In this document: piece after piece, positions 17,422 through 25,806 of the stretch
Layout: the number at the start of each line of letters is the position of its first letter
Position numbering within the stretch: the stretch's first letter is position 1
Source: Luteimonas kalidii
Lineage (GTDB): Bacteria; Pseudomonadota; Gammaproteobacteria; Xanthomonadales; Xanthomonadaceae
NCBI RefSeq assembly: GCF_029887935.1
Contig: NZ_JARXRO010000009.1
Span: forward strand, 108,738 to 172,737
Length of the DNA: 64,000 nucleotides
Direction of reading: 5' to 3'
Notes under the pieces: generated by a model
Told to the model about the DNA's origin: nothing
Seen by the model: only the letters and a program-made list of their open reading frames with translations
Databases searched by the model: none
Made by a program: the position numbers and the translations under genes

Positions 17422-18092
17422 GCCGGCAACCTCCCGGCGATCAGGTCCACCAGCTGCGCGGCGACCTCGTGCTTGGACGCCGGGCCCAGTGGTCGTTCGC
17501 CGCCGTCCCAGTACACGGCCAGGGCGTTGTCGTCGCGCTCGAAGCCACCCTCGGCGCCGCCGACCAGGTTGGCCGCGATCAGGTCCAGGCGCTTGGCTAC
17601 GAGCTTGCCGCGCGCATAGCGCGCCACATCGTGGGTCTCGGCCGCGAACCCGACCACCAGCGCCGGCCGCTGCGGATGCGCGGACACATCGGCGAGGATG
17701 TCGGGGGTCCGCACCAGCTCCAGCACCAGGGTGTCGGTGCCGGCGGTCTTCTTGATCTTGTGTTCGGACACGCGGCGCGGGGTGAAGTCGGCCACCGCCG
17801 CCGCGCCGACGTAGACGTCGGCCGGCAGCGCGCCCAGCACGGCGGCGTGCATCTGCGCGGCCGATCGCACGTCGATGCGCGACACGCCTGCAGGGGTGTC
17901 CATGTGCACCGGGCCGGCGACGAGCACCACTTCGGCGCCGGCGTCGCGTGCGGCCGCGGCCACGGCGAAGCCCATCTTGCCGCTGCTGCGGTTGCCGACG
18001 AAGCGCACCGGGTCGATGTCTTCGTAGGTCGGGCCGGCGCTGACCAGCACCCGCTTCCCGGCCAACGGCCCCGCGGTGGGCACGTGGCTCAC
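17418..18092 (-). CDS. coaB: Phosphopantothenate-cysteine ligase as a separate protein
   Basis: 224 residues from GTG 18092. It couples 4'-phosphopantothenate to cysteine in CoA synthesis. Family motifs are complete: [22 protein letters not shown], the AAVADF segment, HKIKK (the conserved lysine motif) and the late NDNALAV-like region. In most bacteria this domain is fused behind CoaC in one CoaBC protein. Here it starts in another frame, with GTG overlapping the coaC stop (GTGA, 18089-18092). No residues appear to be missing at the junction. Confidence 0.9.
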   Translation of the reverse strand: MSHVPTAGPLAGKRVLVSAGPTYEDIDPVRFVGNRSSGKMGFAVAAAARDAGAEVVLVAGPVHMDTPAGVSRIDVRSAAQMHAAVLGALPADVYVGAAAVADFTPRRVSEHKIKKTAGTDTLVLELVRTPDILADVSAHPQRPALVVGFAAETHDVARYARGKLVAKRLDLIAANLVGGAEGGFERDDNALAVYWDGGERPLGPASKHEVAAQLVDLIAGRLPA

Positions 18093-18640
18093 GCGGCCTC
18101 CAGCGCAGCGACGATCGTCGCCGGTTCGGTCAGCCGCCCGGGGCCGGATTCTCCCTCGGCCAGCGGCCCATCCTCCGGCCCCACCACCGCCACGCCGCGA
18201 TCGCGCAGCACGGCGATGTTGGCCTGCGTGGCCGGGTGCAGCCACATCCGGTGGTTCATCGCCGGGCACAGGGTGATCGGCGCGGTGGTGGCCAGGCACA
18301 GGGTGCTCACCAGGTCGTCGGCGAACCCGTGCGCCAGCCGGGCGATGGTGTTGGCCGAGGCCGGCGCGATGACCACCCGGCCGGCCCAGCGCGCGAGTTC
18401 GAGGTGGCCCATCGCGGCCTCGGCCGCGGCGTCCCAGAGCGAGGTGCGCACCGGCCGGCCGGACAGCGCCTGGAAGGTCTGCGCGCCGACGAAGCGTTGG
18501 GCGTTGTCGGTCATCGCCACCTGCACCTGCGCCCCGGCATCGCCCAGGCGACGCACGAGCTCGGCCGCCTTGTACGCGGCGATGCCGCCGCACACGCACA
18601 GCAGCACGCGCTGTCCCCGCAGGCCGAGACCGGCTGCCAT
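18089..18640 (-). CDS. coaC: Phosphopantothenoylcysteine decarboxylase as a separate protein
   Basis: 183 residues, flavin-dependent HFCD family. It decarboxylates phosphopantothenoylcysteine to phosphopantetheine. It shows the opening [12 protein letters not shown], the catalytic histidine in [19 protein letters not shown] and PAMNHRMW. The domain ends normally ([14 protein letters not shown]) but is followed by a stop instead of the usual link to the ligase domain. The downstream coaB overlaps by four bases. The gene is divergent from radC across a 201-bp spacer. Confidence 0.9.
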   Translation of the reverse strand: MAAGLGLRGQRVLLCVCGGIAAYKAAELVRRLGDAGAQVQVAMTDNAQRFVGAQTFQALSGRPVRTSLWDAAAEAAMGHLELARWAGRVVIAPASANTIARLAHGFADDLVSTLCLATTAPITLCPAMNHRMWLHPATQANIAVLRDRGVAVVGPEDGPLAEGESGPGRLTEPATIVAALEAA

Positions 18641-18841
18641 CGTCAGGAAATTCCTACCCCGGATCCGGGCGACAGCTTACCCGATGGCGGGGGATCGCCC
18701 GGCTGCCGCGGCTGCGGCGATGCGCTGCAATCCATTTCACGCTGGCGGCCGGGACAGGCACGCCCCGATGGGAATTCCCCTGTTCCGCCGGGACGTCCCG
18801 CCGGTCGCCAGCGCCTTTCCCGTCCGCCTCCCGCCCCCGCC

Positions 18842-19516
18842 ATGCACATCCGCGACTGGCCCAGCCACGAACGTCCCCGCGAGAAACTGCTGGCCCGGGG
18901 CGCGGCCGCGCTGTCGGATGCCGAACTGCTGGCGATCTTCCTCGGCTCGGGGCTGCGCGGGCAGGACGCGGTGGCCACCGCGCGACAGCTGCTGGACCGG
19001 CACGGGCCGCTGCGCCGGCTGCTGGAACTCGACCCGGCCGGGCTGGCGCGCCTGCCGGGGCTCGGGCCGGCGCGCGCGTGCAAGCTGTCGGCGGCGCTGG
19101 AGCTGTGCAACCGCTGGCTGGCGGCGGGGCTCGAGCGCGGCGAGGCCCTGACCGATCCGGCCTCGGCCGGCCGCTATTTCGCCCAGCGCCTGCGCGGGCA
19201 GGCGATCGAGGTGTTCGCGGCCCTGTTCATGGACACGCGCCACCGCGCGCTGGCGTTCGAGGAACTGTTCCGCGGCACCATCGACGGCGCCGAGGTGCAT
19301 CCGCGCGAAGTCGTGCGCCGCGCGCTGGCGCACAACGCGGCGGCGGTGATCGTCGGACACAACCATCCCAGCGGCAATCCGGAGCCCAGCGCCGCCGACC
19401 GCGCGGTGACCGCGCAGCTTAAGCAGTCTCTGGCGCTGGTGGACGTGCGCCTGCTGGACCACTTCGTGGTCGGCGACGGCGCGCCGGTATCGCTCGCGGC
19501 GCGGGGCTGGGTGTAG
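18842..19516 (+). CDS. radC: RadC family JAB-domain protein
   Basis: 224 residues. An N-terminal helix-hairpin-helix region (about residues 40-75, [12 protein letters not shown]) precedes an MPN/JAB metalloprotease-like domain with the metal motif [14 protein letters not shown] near residues 173-186. Once thought to act in DNA repair, RadC proteins have no settled activity. The position next to coaC is conserved in gammaproteobacteria. Confidence 0.94.
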   Translation: MHIRDWPSHERPREKLLARGAAALSDAELLAIFLGSGLRGQDAVATARQLLDRHGPLRRLLELDPAGLARLPGLGPARACKLSAALELCNRWLAAGLERGEALTDPASAGRYFAQRLRGQAIEVFAALFMDTRHRALAFEELFRGTIDGAEVHPREVVRRALAHNAAAVIVGHNHPSGNPEPSAADRAVTAQLKQSLALVDVRLLDHFVVGDGAPVSLAARGWV

Positions 19517-19617
19517 CGTCAAGGCGCCGTTCATTCCACCGCCGCGCCACGCGCGGCCGGACCCCGCACGTCCCGCTCGCGTACACTAGCGCCCTGCAGA
19601 ACCGACGCGCCTTTTCC

Positions 19618-21318
19618 GTGAATCCCCAGCTCCGCGGCCAGATCCGACAGCATGTCGAGACGGCCATCGCCGCCCTGCGTGACGCAGGCAGCCTGCCCGC
19701 CGACTTCGCCACGCCCGACTTCGTCGTCGAGCGGCCGAAGGACCGCGCGCACGGCGATTTCTCCACCAACGCCGCGATGCTGCTGGCGAAGCCCGCGAAG
19801 TCGAACCCGCGTGCGCTGGCGCAGATGCTGGTGGACGCGCTGCCGGCCAACGACACCATCGCCGCGGTCGAGATCGCCGGGCCGGGTTTCCTGAACTTCC
19901 GGCTCACGCCCGCCGCCTGGCAGCGGCAGCTGGCCACGGTGTTCGCGCACGGGCACTGCTACGGCGCCAACGACAGCGGCGGCGGCCGCACGGCGGGCGT
20001 CGAGTACGTGTCGGCCAACCCCACCGGGCCGCTGCACGTGGGCCACGGTCGTGCCGGCGTGATCGGCGACTGCATCGCGCGGGTGCTCGCCGCCAACGGC
20101 TGGCACGTGCGCCGCGAGTACTACTACAACGACGCCGGGGTGCAGATCGAGAACCTCGCGCGCTCCACCCAGGCCCGCGCGAAGGGCCTGAAGCCCGGCG
20201 ACGCCGACTGGCCGGCCGAGGCCTACAACGGCGACTACATCGCCGACGTGGCCCAGGCCTACCTGCGCGGCGACAGCGTCGAGGTCGAGGGCCACACCGT
20301 CACCGGCAGGGACGACGCCGACGACCTCGACGCCATCCGCCAGTTCGCCGTCGCCTGGCTGCGGCGCGAGCAGAACGAGGACCTGGCGGCGTTCGGCGTG
20401 TCGTTCGACGTGTACTTCCTGGAATCGTCGCTGTACACCGACGGCAAGGTGGACGAGACCGTGCGCGAACTGGTCGCCAAGGGCCACACCTACGAGGACG
20501 GCGGCGCGCTGTGGCTGAGGACCACCGGCTTCGGCGACGACAAGGACCGCGTGATGCGCAAGTCCGACGGCACGTACACGTATTTCGTGCCGGACGTGGC
20601 CTACCACCTGTCGAAGTGGCAGCGCGGCTACGTGCGCGCGATCACCGAGCTGGGCGCGGACCACCACGGCTCGCTGGCGCGGGTGAAGGCCGGGCTGCAG
20701 GCACTCGACGCCGGCATTCCCGCCAACTACCCCGAGTACGTGCTGCACCAGATGGTGACGGTGATGCGCGGCGGCGAGGAAGTGAAGCTGTCCAAGCGCG
20801 CCGGCAGCTACCTCACCCTGCGCGACCTGATCGACGAGGCCGGCAGCGATGCGGTGCGCTGGTTCCTGGTCGCGCGCCGGCCGGATTCGCAGCTCACCTT
20901 CGACATCGACCTGGCGCGCAGCCAGTCGCTCGACAACCCGGTGTACTACGTGCAGCTCTCGCACGCGCGCATCTGCGGCCTGATGCGCCAGCTGACCGAA
21001 CGCGGGCTGGCGTTCGACCTCGAGGCCGGCCTGGCCCAGGCACCGAACCTGGCCGACGCGTCCCTGCGCGACCTGCTGATCGATCTCTCGCGCTGGCCCG
21101 AAGTCGTGGCCGCCGCGGGCGAGCAGCTCGAGCCGCACCTGGTCGCCGCCTTCCTGCTCGAACTGGCGCAGGGGTTCCAGACGTATTACAACGACCACCA
21201 GTTCCTGGTCGACGACGCCGACGCACGCAACGCGCGGCTGGCGCTGGCGCTGGCCGTGCGCCAGGTGCTCGCGAACGGGCTGGCATTGCTGGGCGTGAGC
21301 GCGCCCGAACGGATGTAG
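19618..21318 (+). CDS. argS: Arginyl-tRNA synthetase
   Basis: 566 residues from GTG 19618. Class I synthetase that charges tRNA-Arg. It has an N-terminal Add-1 domain (about 1-110), the catalytic core with [14 protein letters not shown] near residue 135, the KLSKRAG signature near 390 and a C-terminal anticodon-binding domain with the DALRP-type helices. TACACT at 19582-19587 could be a -10 about 30 bp before the start. A SPOR-domain gene begins 11 bp after the stop and is probably cotranscribed, a pairing seen in other gammaproteobacteria. Confidence 0.97.
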   Translation: MNPQLRGQIRQHVETAIAALRDAGSLPADFATPDFVVERPKDRAHGDFSTNAAMLLAKPAKSNPRALAQMLVDALPANDTIAAVEIAGPGFLNFRLTPAAWQRQLATVFAHGHCYGANDSGGGRTAGVEYVSANPTGPLHVGHGRAGVIGDCIARVLAANGWHVRREYYYNDAGVQIENLARSTQARAKGLKPGDADWPAEAYNGDYIADVAQAYLRGDSVEVEGHTVTGRDDADDLDAIRQFAVAWLRREQNEDLAAFGVSFDVYFLESSLYTDGKVDETVRELVAKGHTYEDGGALWLRTTGFGDDKDRVMRKSDGTYTYFVPDVAYHLSKWQRGYVRAITELGADHHGSLARVKAGLQALDAGIPANYPEYVLHQMVTVMRGGEEVKLSKRAGSYLTLRDLIDEAGSDAVRWFLVARRPDSQLTFDIDLARSQSLDNPVYYVQLSHARICGLMRQLTERGLAFDLEAGLAQAPNLADASLRDLLIDLSRWPEVVAAAGEQLEPHLVAAFLLELAQGFQTYYNDHQFLVDDADARNARLALALAVRQVLANGLALLGVSAPERM

Positions 21319-21329
21319 GGGCAGCAGGC

Positions 21330-22073
21330 ATGGCGGCAAAACGCGGCAGGTCACAGGCGACGCGCAACGGCGGCAACGGGTTGCCGGGCTGGGCGTGGAT
21401 GATTCTCGGGATCGTGATCGCACTGGTCGCGGTGCTGGTGCTGCCCCGGTACCTCAAGTCCGAGCGCACCGACGGTTTCTTCCGGCCGCAGCCCGATGCC
21501 GGCGCGCAGCCGGCGGTGAGCGCGATCGACGGCGACGACGTCCCGCCGCCGGACGAGGACGCGCCTGCCGCCACGGTGGGTCCCGGCGCGGAACCCGCGC
21601 CGGCCAGTCCGGACTACGATTTCTACACCGTGCTGCCGGAGCAGGAGGTGGCGCTGACCGACGCCGAGCTCGCCGCCAGCGCGCGCGAGGAAGCCGAACG
21701 CCAGCGCCGGACGCTGGCCGCCCAGCGCCAGCGCGAGCAGGACGCCGCCGACCTGGCGAGCCAGGCGCCCACGACCCCGGCGACCACGCCTGCGGCAACC
21801 GCGCCGTCCGCAGCCGCCTCGGCCGCAGCGGCGGCCGACGGCGCCCGCTACATCCTCCAGGCCGGCTCGTTCAGCGCCTCCGGCGATGCCGAGGCCCTCA
21901 AGGCCCGCATCGCCCTGCTCGGCCTCAGCGCGCGGGTCGAGTCCGGCTCGGCCAACGGCAAGACCGTGTACCGCGTCCGCATGGGCCCCTACGGCACCGC
22001 CACCGAACTGGCCCAGGCCAAGCAGAAGCTCGGCAACGGCGGGCTTCCCGCGCTGGCGATCAAGGCGAACTGA
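21330..22073 (+). CDS. SPOR-domain membrane protein
   Basis: 247 residues. A basic cytoplasmic tail leads into one membrane helix (about 21-41, WAWMILGIVIALVAVLVL). Then come a long Pro/Ala/acidic linker, a short charged helix, an Ala/Thr-rich spacer and a C-terminal SPOR domain (about 172-247, starting YILQAGSF). SPOR domains bind denuded glycans at the division septum, so it is probably a divisome-associated protein of the FtsN/DedD type. Its place behind argS is the same as in several proteobacteria. Confidence 0.88.
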   Translation: MAAKRGRSQATRNGGNGLPGWAWMILGIVIALVAVLVLPRYLKSERTDGFFRPQPDAGAQPAVSAIDGDDVPPPDEDAPAATVGPGAEPAPASPDYDFYTVLPEQEVALTDAELAASAREEAERQRRTLAAQRQREQDAADLASQAPTTPATTPAATAPSAAASAAAAADGARYILQAGSFSASGDAEALKARIALLGLSARVESGSANGKTVYRVRMGPYGTATELAQAKQKLGNGGLPALAIKAN

Positions 22074-22112
22074 GCGGTCCGTCCCAGGCCGGTCGCAGGC
22101 CGCGCGATGCCC

Positions 22113-22131
22113 GCCCGGCACACTGCCGGGC
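22113..22131 (+). terminator. 8-bp hairpin after the SPOR gene
   Basis: GCCCGGCA, loop CAC, TGCCGGGC, 40 bp past the SPOR stop and 19 bp before the next ATG. There is no T-run; it may separate expression of the two genes. Confidence 0.4.
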
Positions 22132-22149
22132 CTGGAGAGAGGCACCGCC

Positions 22150-22515
22150 ATGGCCATCGAAGCCGCCCTGATCAAACCCGTCGTCGATGTGCTGCTGGCG
22201 CTGTTCCGCGAGAGCAGCGACCTGACCCTCAAGCACAGCGCCGAACGCGCGGTGCGCGAGGCCATCCGCGAACTGCTGCAGGCCAATCCCGACGAGAACC
22301 GCGCCCAGGCGCGGATCGCCATCGCCAAGGCCGCGGGCATCCTGTCCGAGGACGTGGTGCTGGCCGAGGATATGCTGGAAAAGCACCGCGCCACGAAGGC
22401 GCGGACGCGGGGCAAGTCGTCGACCGGCCGCAGGCGGGTGACGCCGCCACAGGCCGACGCCGGCAGCGCACGATCCGCGCGCAAGCCCAGACCGGGCGGC
22501 GCGGGGGCCTCCTAG
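22150..22515 (+). CDS. Hypothetical protein with basic C-terminal tail
   Basis: 121 residues from ATG 22150, with GGAG about 10 bp upstream. The first 80 residues are helical and mixed in charge; a segment around 47-75 (NRAQARIAIAKAAGILSEDVV) could form a paired helix. The last 40 residues are rich in Arg, Lys, Ser and Gly and look disordered, perhaps nucleic acid-binding. No signal peptide or membrane segment. No family recognised. Confidence 0.6.
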   Translation: MAIEAALIKPVVDVLLALFRESSDLTLKHSAERAVREAIRELLQANPDENRAQARIAIAKAAGILSEDVVLAEDMLEKHRATKARTRGKSSTGRRRVTPPQADAGSARSARKPRPGGAGAS

Positions 22516-22671
22516 ACCCGGGGCCGCGACACCCTGCGCGAGGCTGGTCATGCCATGGCTTCCGCCCGTCCCGCTGCATGCCTTGCCCGGTTGGGCAGCG
22601 AACCGTGGACCGCCTGCGCGCGCATCCGCTTGGGCGGCCGGGCCGTGGTGAACCAGGGATGGCGCGCGGCT

Positions 22672-22677
22672 TAGAAT
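22672..22677 (+). promoter_or_regulatory. -10 element just upstream of the SDR gene
   Basis: TAGAAT ends seven bases before the ATG at 22685, so transcription should start at or one base before the ATG. No ribosome site intervenes; the spacing is almost the same as for anmK and pyrE. Confidence 0.4.
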
Positions 22678-22684
22678 CGCCTCC

Positions 22685-23440
22685 ATGTCCCGCACCATCC
22701 TGATCACCGGCGCCACCTCCGGATTCGGCGCCGCCGCCGTCGAACGCTTCCTCGCCGATGGCTGGCGCGTGGTGGCCACCGGCCGCCGCGCCGAGCGCCT
22801 GCAGCAGCTGGTCGAGCGCCATGGCGAGACGCGCCTGCACGCGGCCGCGTTCGACATCCGCGACGCCGACGCCATGCAGGCGGCGCTCGACGCCATCCCC
22901 GACGCCTTCCGCGGCATCGACGTGCTGGTCAACAACGCCGGACTCGCACTCGGCACCGCGCCGGCGCAGCGCGCCGACCTCGCGCAGTGGCGGCAGATGA
23001 TCGACACCAACGTCACCGCCCTGGTCGCGCTCACCCACGCCCTGCTGCCGAGCCTGATCGAACGCCGTGGCGCGATCATCAACATCAGTTCGATCGCGGG
23101 GGTCTATCCGTATCCCGGCGGCAACGTCTACGGCGGCACCAAGGCGTTCGTCAGCCAGTTCTCGCTCGGCCTGCGCAGCGACCTGCACGGCACCGGCGTG
23201 CGCGTGACCGCGATCGAGCCGGGCATGGCCGAGACCGAGTTCACCCTGGTGCGCACCGGCGGCGACCGGGCCGCGTCCGACACCCTGTACACCGGCGCGC
23301 AGCCGATGACCGCGGAGGACATCGCCGGCGTGATCCACTACGTCGCCACGCTGCCGCCGCACCTCAACATCAACCGGCTGGAACTCATGCCGGTGTCGCA
23401 GTCGTTCGCCGGGTTCCAGGTGCATCGCGACCCGGGCTGA
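22685..23440 (+). CDS. ydfG: YdfG-like short-chain dehydrogenase
   Basis: 251 residues, classical SDR. It has the cofactor motif TGATSGFGAAAV at residues 8-19, NNAG near 83, the catalytic Ser in INISSIAG and YGGTK for Tyr/Lys near 147. The C-terminal end (NINRLELMPVSQSFAGF) closely follows E. coli YdfG, an NADP-dependent 3-hydroxy acid dehydrogenase that also acts on malonic semialdehyde. Substrate use here is inferred. A probable leaderless promoter lies at 22672. Confidence 0.86.
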   Translation: MSRTILITGATSGFGAAAVERFLADGWRVVATGRRAERLQQLVERHGETRLHAAAFDIRDADAMQAALDAIPDAFRGIDVLVNNAGLALGTAPAQRADLAQWRQMIDTNVTALVALTHALLPSLIERRGAIINISSIAGVYPYPGGNVYGGTKAFVSQFSLGLRSDLHGTGVRVTAIEPGMAETEFTLVRTGGDRAASDTLYTGAQPMTAEDIAGVIHYVATLPPHLNINRLELMPVSQSFAGFQVHRDPG

Positions 23441-23564
23441 GCCGCCGTGCCTTCGCGCAGGCGTCGGCGACGCCCCGGCCGGCGTCGTATACGCGGTGCC
23501 TGCACGGGCCTCCGCTAGCATGGCGGCGTCGCGTCGCGATCTCCCCCGGATCCAGGAGAGCAGC

Positions 23565-23603
23565 ATGTCCACCGCTTGCGCGCCCGGCGCTGCGGCCCGC
23601 TGA
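23565..23603 (+). CDS. 12-codon upstream reading frame before the MHS permease
   Basis: ATG 23565 follows a good ribosome site (AGGAGAGCAGC) and opens a 12-codon frame, MSTACAPGAAAR. Its stop overlaps the permease start as TGATG. The permease start has no ribosome site of its own because it lies behind the frame, so translation may be coupled. It could be a leader peptide, or the ribosome site may simply be used loosely. Confidence 0.35.
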   Translation: MSTACAPGAAAR

Positions 23604-24922
23604 TGGCGGAAGCCCCACGTCCATCCCCGGCCACGCAGGAACACGGCCACCGCCCCGTGTCCCGCGGCTCGATGGCCGTCGCCGCACTGTCGACGATCGT
23701 GGAGTGGTACGACTTCACGCTCTACCTGTACCTGTCGACCGTGCTGTCGCGCGTGTTCTTCGGCGGCGGCGAGGCCTCGCTGATCGCCACGCTGGGCGGG
23801 TTCGCGGTGGCGTATCTGATGCGGCCGCTGGGCGCGCTGTTCTTCGGTCATCTGGGCGACCGCGGGGGGCGACGGCGGATGATGCTGCTGTCGGTGGCGG
23901 TGATGACCGGCGCGATGCTGGCGATGGCGTTGATGCCCACGCATGCGCAGATCGGCTCCGCCGCCGGCGTGGCCATCATCGGGCTGCGCTGCGTGATGGG
24001 CTTCGCCGTCGGCGGCGAATACACCGGCGTGGTCGCCTACCTGCTCGAAGGTGCGCCGAGCGGCCGGCGCGGGCTCGTCACCTCGCTTGCCGCCGCCGCG
24101 GCCGAGGTCGGTGCGCTGCTCGCGGTCGCGGTCTCGGCGCTCACCGTGAACCTGCTCGACGCGCAGGCACTCGACGCCTGGGGATGGCGCATCCCGTTCT
24201 TCGTCGGAGCCGCACTCGCGGGAACGGTCTGGATCGCGCGCGCGCGGATGCAGGAGTCGCCGGAGTTCGAGCGCCAGAAGCGCGCGGGCAGCATCCCGGC
24301 CAGTCCGCTGCGGCATGCGCTCCGGTTTCACCGTGCGGGAATCGCGCGCGGCTTCGCGATCTCCGCGCTGGGTTCGATCACCTACTACGTCGGCATCACC
24401 TACGTGCCCGCGTTCCTGACCTCGGTCGGCATGTTCACCGAAGGCGTGTCGCTGGGCCTGTCCACGTGGGCCGCGGTCGTGGTGATCCTGGTGACCCCGC
24501 TGTTCGGGCTGGTCTCCGACCATGCCGGCCGCCGGACGGTGCTGGTCGCGCTGGCGCTGTGCAGTGCGCTGCTGCCGATCACGCTGTTCTCGATGATGGC
24601 CGCCGGTTCGGCCGACACGGCGCTGGCCGGGGCGCTGCTGCTGGCCTGCGTGGCCGGCGGCGTCAGCGCGGTCGGTGCGGTGGCCACCGCCGAACAGTTC
24701 CCGGGCGAGGGGCGCCTGAGCGGCCTCGCGTTCGGCGCCACCACCGCGACCGCGCTGTTCGGCGGGCTCACCCCGTTCCTGGCGCAGGTCCTGGTCGAAC
24801 GCACGGGCTGGGCGCTGGCGCCGGGCGCGATGATCGCCGTGGTCGGCGTGGCCGTGCTGCCGGTCCTGCTGCGGCTGCCGGAAACCGCGCCGCGGCGGGT
24901 GCGACCGGGCCGGCAGCGGTGA
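23603..24922 (+). CDS. MHS-family (metabolite:H+ symporter) permease
   Basis: 439 residues from ATG 23603, 12 membrane helices, major facilitator superfamily. The opening VEWYDFTLYLYLS segment, the loop GHLGDRGGRRRMM and RCVMGFAVGGEYTG place it with the metabolite:H+ symporters that import alpha-ketoglutarate, citrate, proline or similar. The exact substrate cannot be read. An in-frame ATG at 23576 would add nine residues. The start overlaps a 12-codon upstream frame that carries the ribosome site. Confidence 0.86.
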   Translation: MAEAPRPSPATQEHGHRPVSRGSMAVAALSTIVEWYDFTLYLYLSTVLSRVFFGGGEASLIATLGGFAVAYLMRPLGALFFGHLGDRGGRRRMMLLSVAVMTGAMLAMALMPTHAQIGSAAGVAIIGLRCVMGFAVGGEYTGVVAYLLEGAPSGRRGLVTSLAAAAAEVGALLAVAVSALTVNLLDAQALDAWGWRIPFFVGAALAGTVWIARARMQESPEFERQKRAGSIPASPLRHALRFHRAGIARGFAISALGSITYYVGITYVPAFLTSVGMFTEGVSLGLSTWAAVVVILVTPLFGLVSDHAGRRTVLVALALCSALLPITLFSMMAAGSADTALAGALLLACVAGGVSAVGAVATAEQFPGEGRLSGLAFGATTATALFGGLTPFLAQVLVERTGWALAPGAMIAVVGVAVLPVLLRLPETAPRRVRPGRQR

Positions 24923-25016
24923 GGGGCGAGCCGCTCTCTAGAGGATATGTGCCCCGGCCGAAGCCGGAGAAGCGCGCCGGGCTGGCGGACGCCACCGTGA
25001 TCGAGGCAGGTCGGGT

Positions 25017-25045
25017 CCCGGGTGCGCTGCGCTTGCCCAGGCGAC
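25017..25045 (-). repeat. REP element, type 1 variant
   Basis: On the minus strand it opens GTCGCCTGGGCAAGCG and ends GCGCACCCGGG. It matches the GTAG element at 54823 apart from GTCG at the head and a few stem changes. Confidence 0.65.
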
Positions 25046-25188
25046 GCAACGGCGGACGCGGCGCCGCGCCAGGTGCGACTGGATCGGCGCCGGGTAGCGG
25101 TCGGCTCGCGAACGATGCGTCACCCGGCCAGGGGCGGAGACGGGCGCCGGGGTGATGGACATCGTCGCGTCCGGGGTGGAGAGGGCAC

Positions 25189-25217
25189 CCCGGGTGCGCT
25201 CCGCTTGCCCGGGCGAC
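25189..25217 (-). repeat. REP element, type 1 variant
   Basis: On the minus strand it opens GTCGCCCGGGCAAGCGGAG and ends GCGCACCCGGG; same orientation as the copy 170 bp to the left. Confidence 0.65.
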
Positions 25218-25341
25218 ACGAGTGCAAGCTGCGCCGGCGATGGTCGGGTGGCGCGGGCGCCGCGACGTCGGGAAGGAGTAGGCTGGCTCTGCCGGTCGCG
25301 AAGCCGGCAAGTCCGCCCCGTCCGGGGCACAGGAGTCCACG

Positions 25342-25806
25342 ATGATCTTCCTGGTTGCCCTGTTGCTTGGCATGGTGTCGGGCCTCCGCGCCATGCTGCC
25401 GCTCGCCGCCGTCGCCTGGGCGACGCGCGCGGGCTGGCTCGATTTCGGCGACAGCTGGCTCGCCCTCCTCGGCAACGCGTGGGCGCCCTGGATCCTCACC
25501 CTGCTGGCGCTGGGGGAACTGGTGGCCGACAAGCTGCCGTCGACCCCGAGCCGCACCGTGCCGGTGCAGTTCGGCGCCCGGCTGGTCGTGGGCGCGGCGG
25601 CCGGAGCGTTGCTGGCGCTGGGCACCGGCGCGCCGTGGATCGGCGGGCTCGCAGCGGGCTTGGCCGGCGCCATCGGTGGCACCTTGGCCGGCCGCGCGCT
25701 GCGTGCACGGCTGGCGTCCGCGTTCGGCCGCGACCTGCCCGCCGCGCTGCTCGAGGACGCGACCGCCATCGCCGCTGCGTGGCTGCTGCTGCGGGCGGTG
25801 GCATGA
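25342..25806 (+). CDS. DUF4126 family membrane protein
   Basis: 154 residues, mostly hydrophobic, with about four membrane segments including a glycine-rich pair near 85-120. The opening GMVSGLRAMLPLAAVAWA and the loop VADKLPSTPSRT fit DUF4126, a family of unknown role. AGGAG is 7 bp before the ATG. The stop overlaps the start of the following oxidoreductase gene by four bases (ATGA), so the two are translated together. Confidence 0.82.
   Translation: MIFLVALLLGMVSGLRAMLPLAAVAWATRAGWLDFGDSWLALLGNAWAPWILTLLALGELVADKLPSTPSRTVPVQFGARLVVGAAAGALLALGTGAPWIGGLAAGLAGAIGGTLAGRALRARLASAFGRDLPAALLEDATAIAAAWLLLRAVA

Larger units (their letters stand above)
24923..25341. other. 419-bp spacer with REP-like elements
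   Basis: No gene seen. It holds two inverted-repeat elements of the REP kind (25017-25045 and 25189-25217) and scattered GC-rich decayed copies. The last 20 bp include the AGGAG site of the DUF4126 gene. Confidence 0.6.

Noticed and set aside
14284..17619. 1,111-residue plus-strand frame opposite algC and dut
   Set aside because: His/Gln/Arg-rich antisense frame of well supported genes.
17418..18640. coaB or coaC as a pseudogene from a disruptive frameshift
   Set aside because: Both halves keep complete motifs and the downstream half has a GTG positioned in a typical four-base overlap; treated as fission, pending read-level confirmation.
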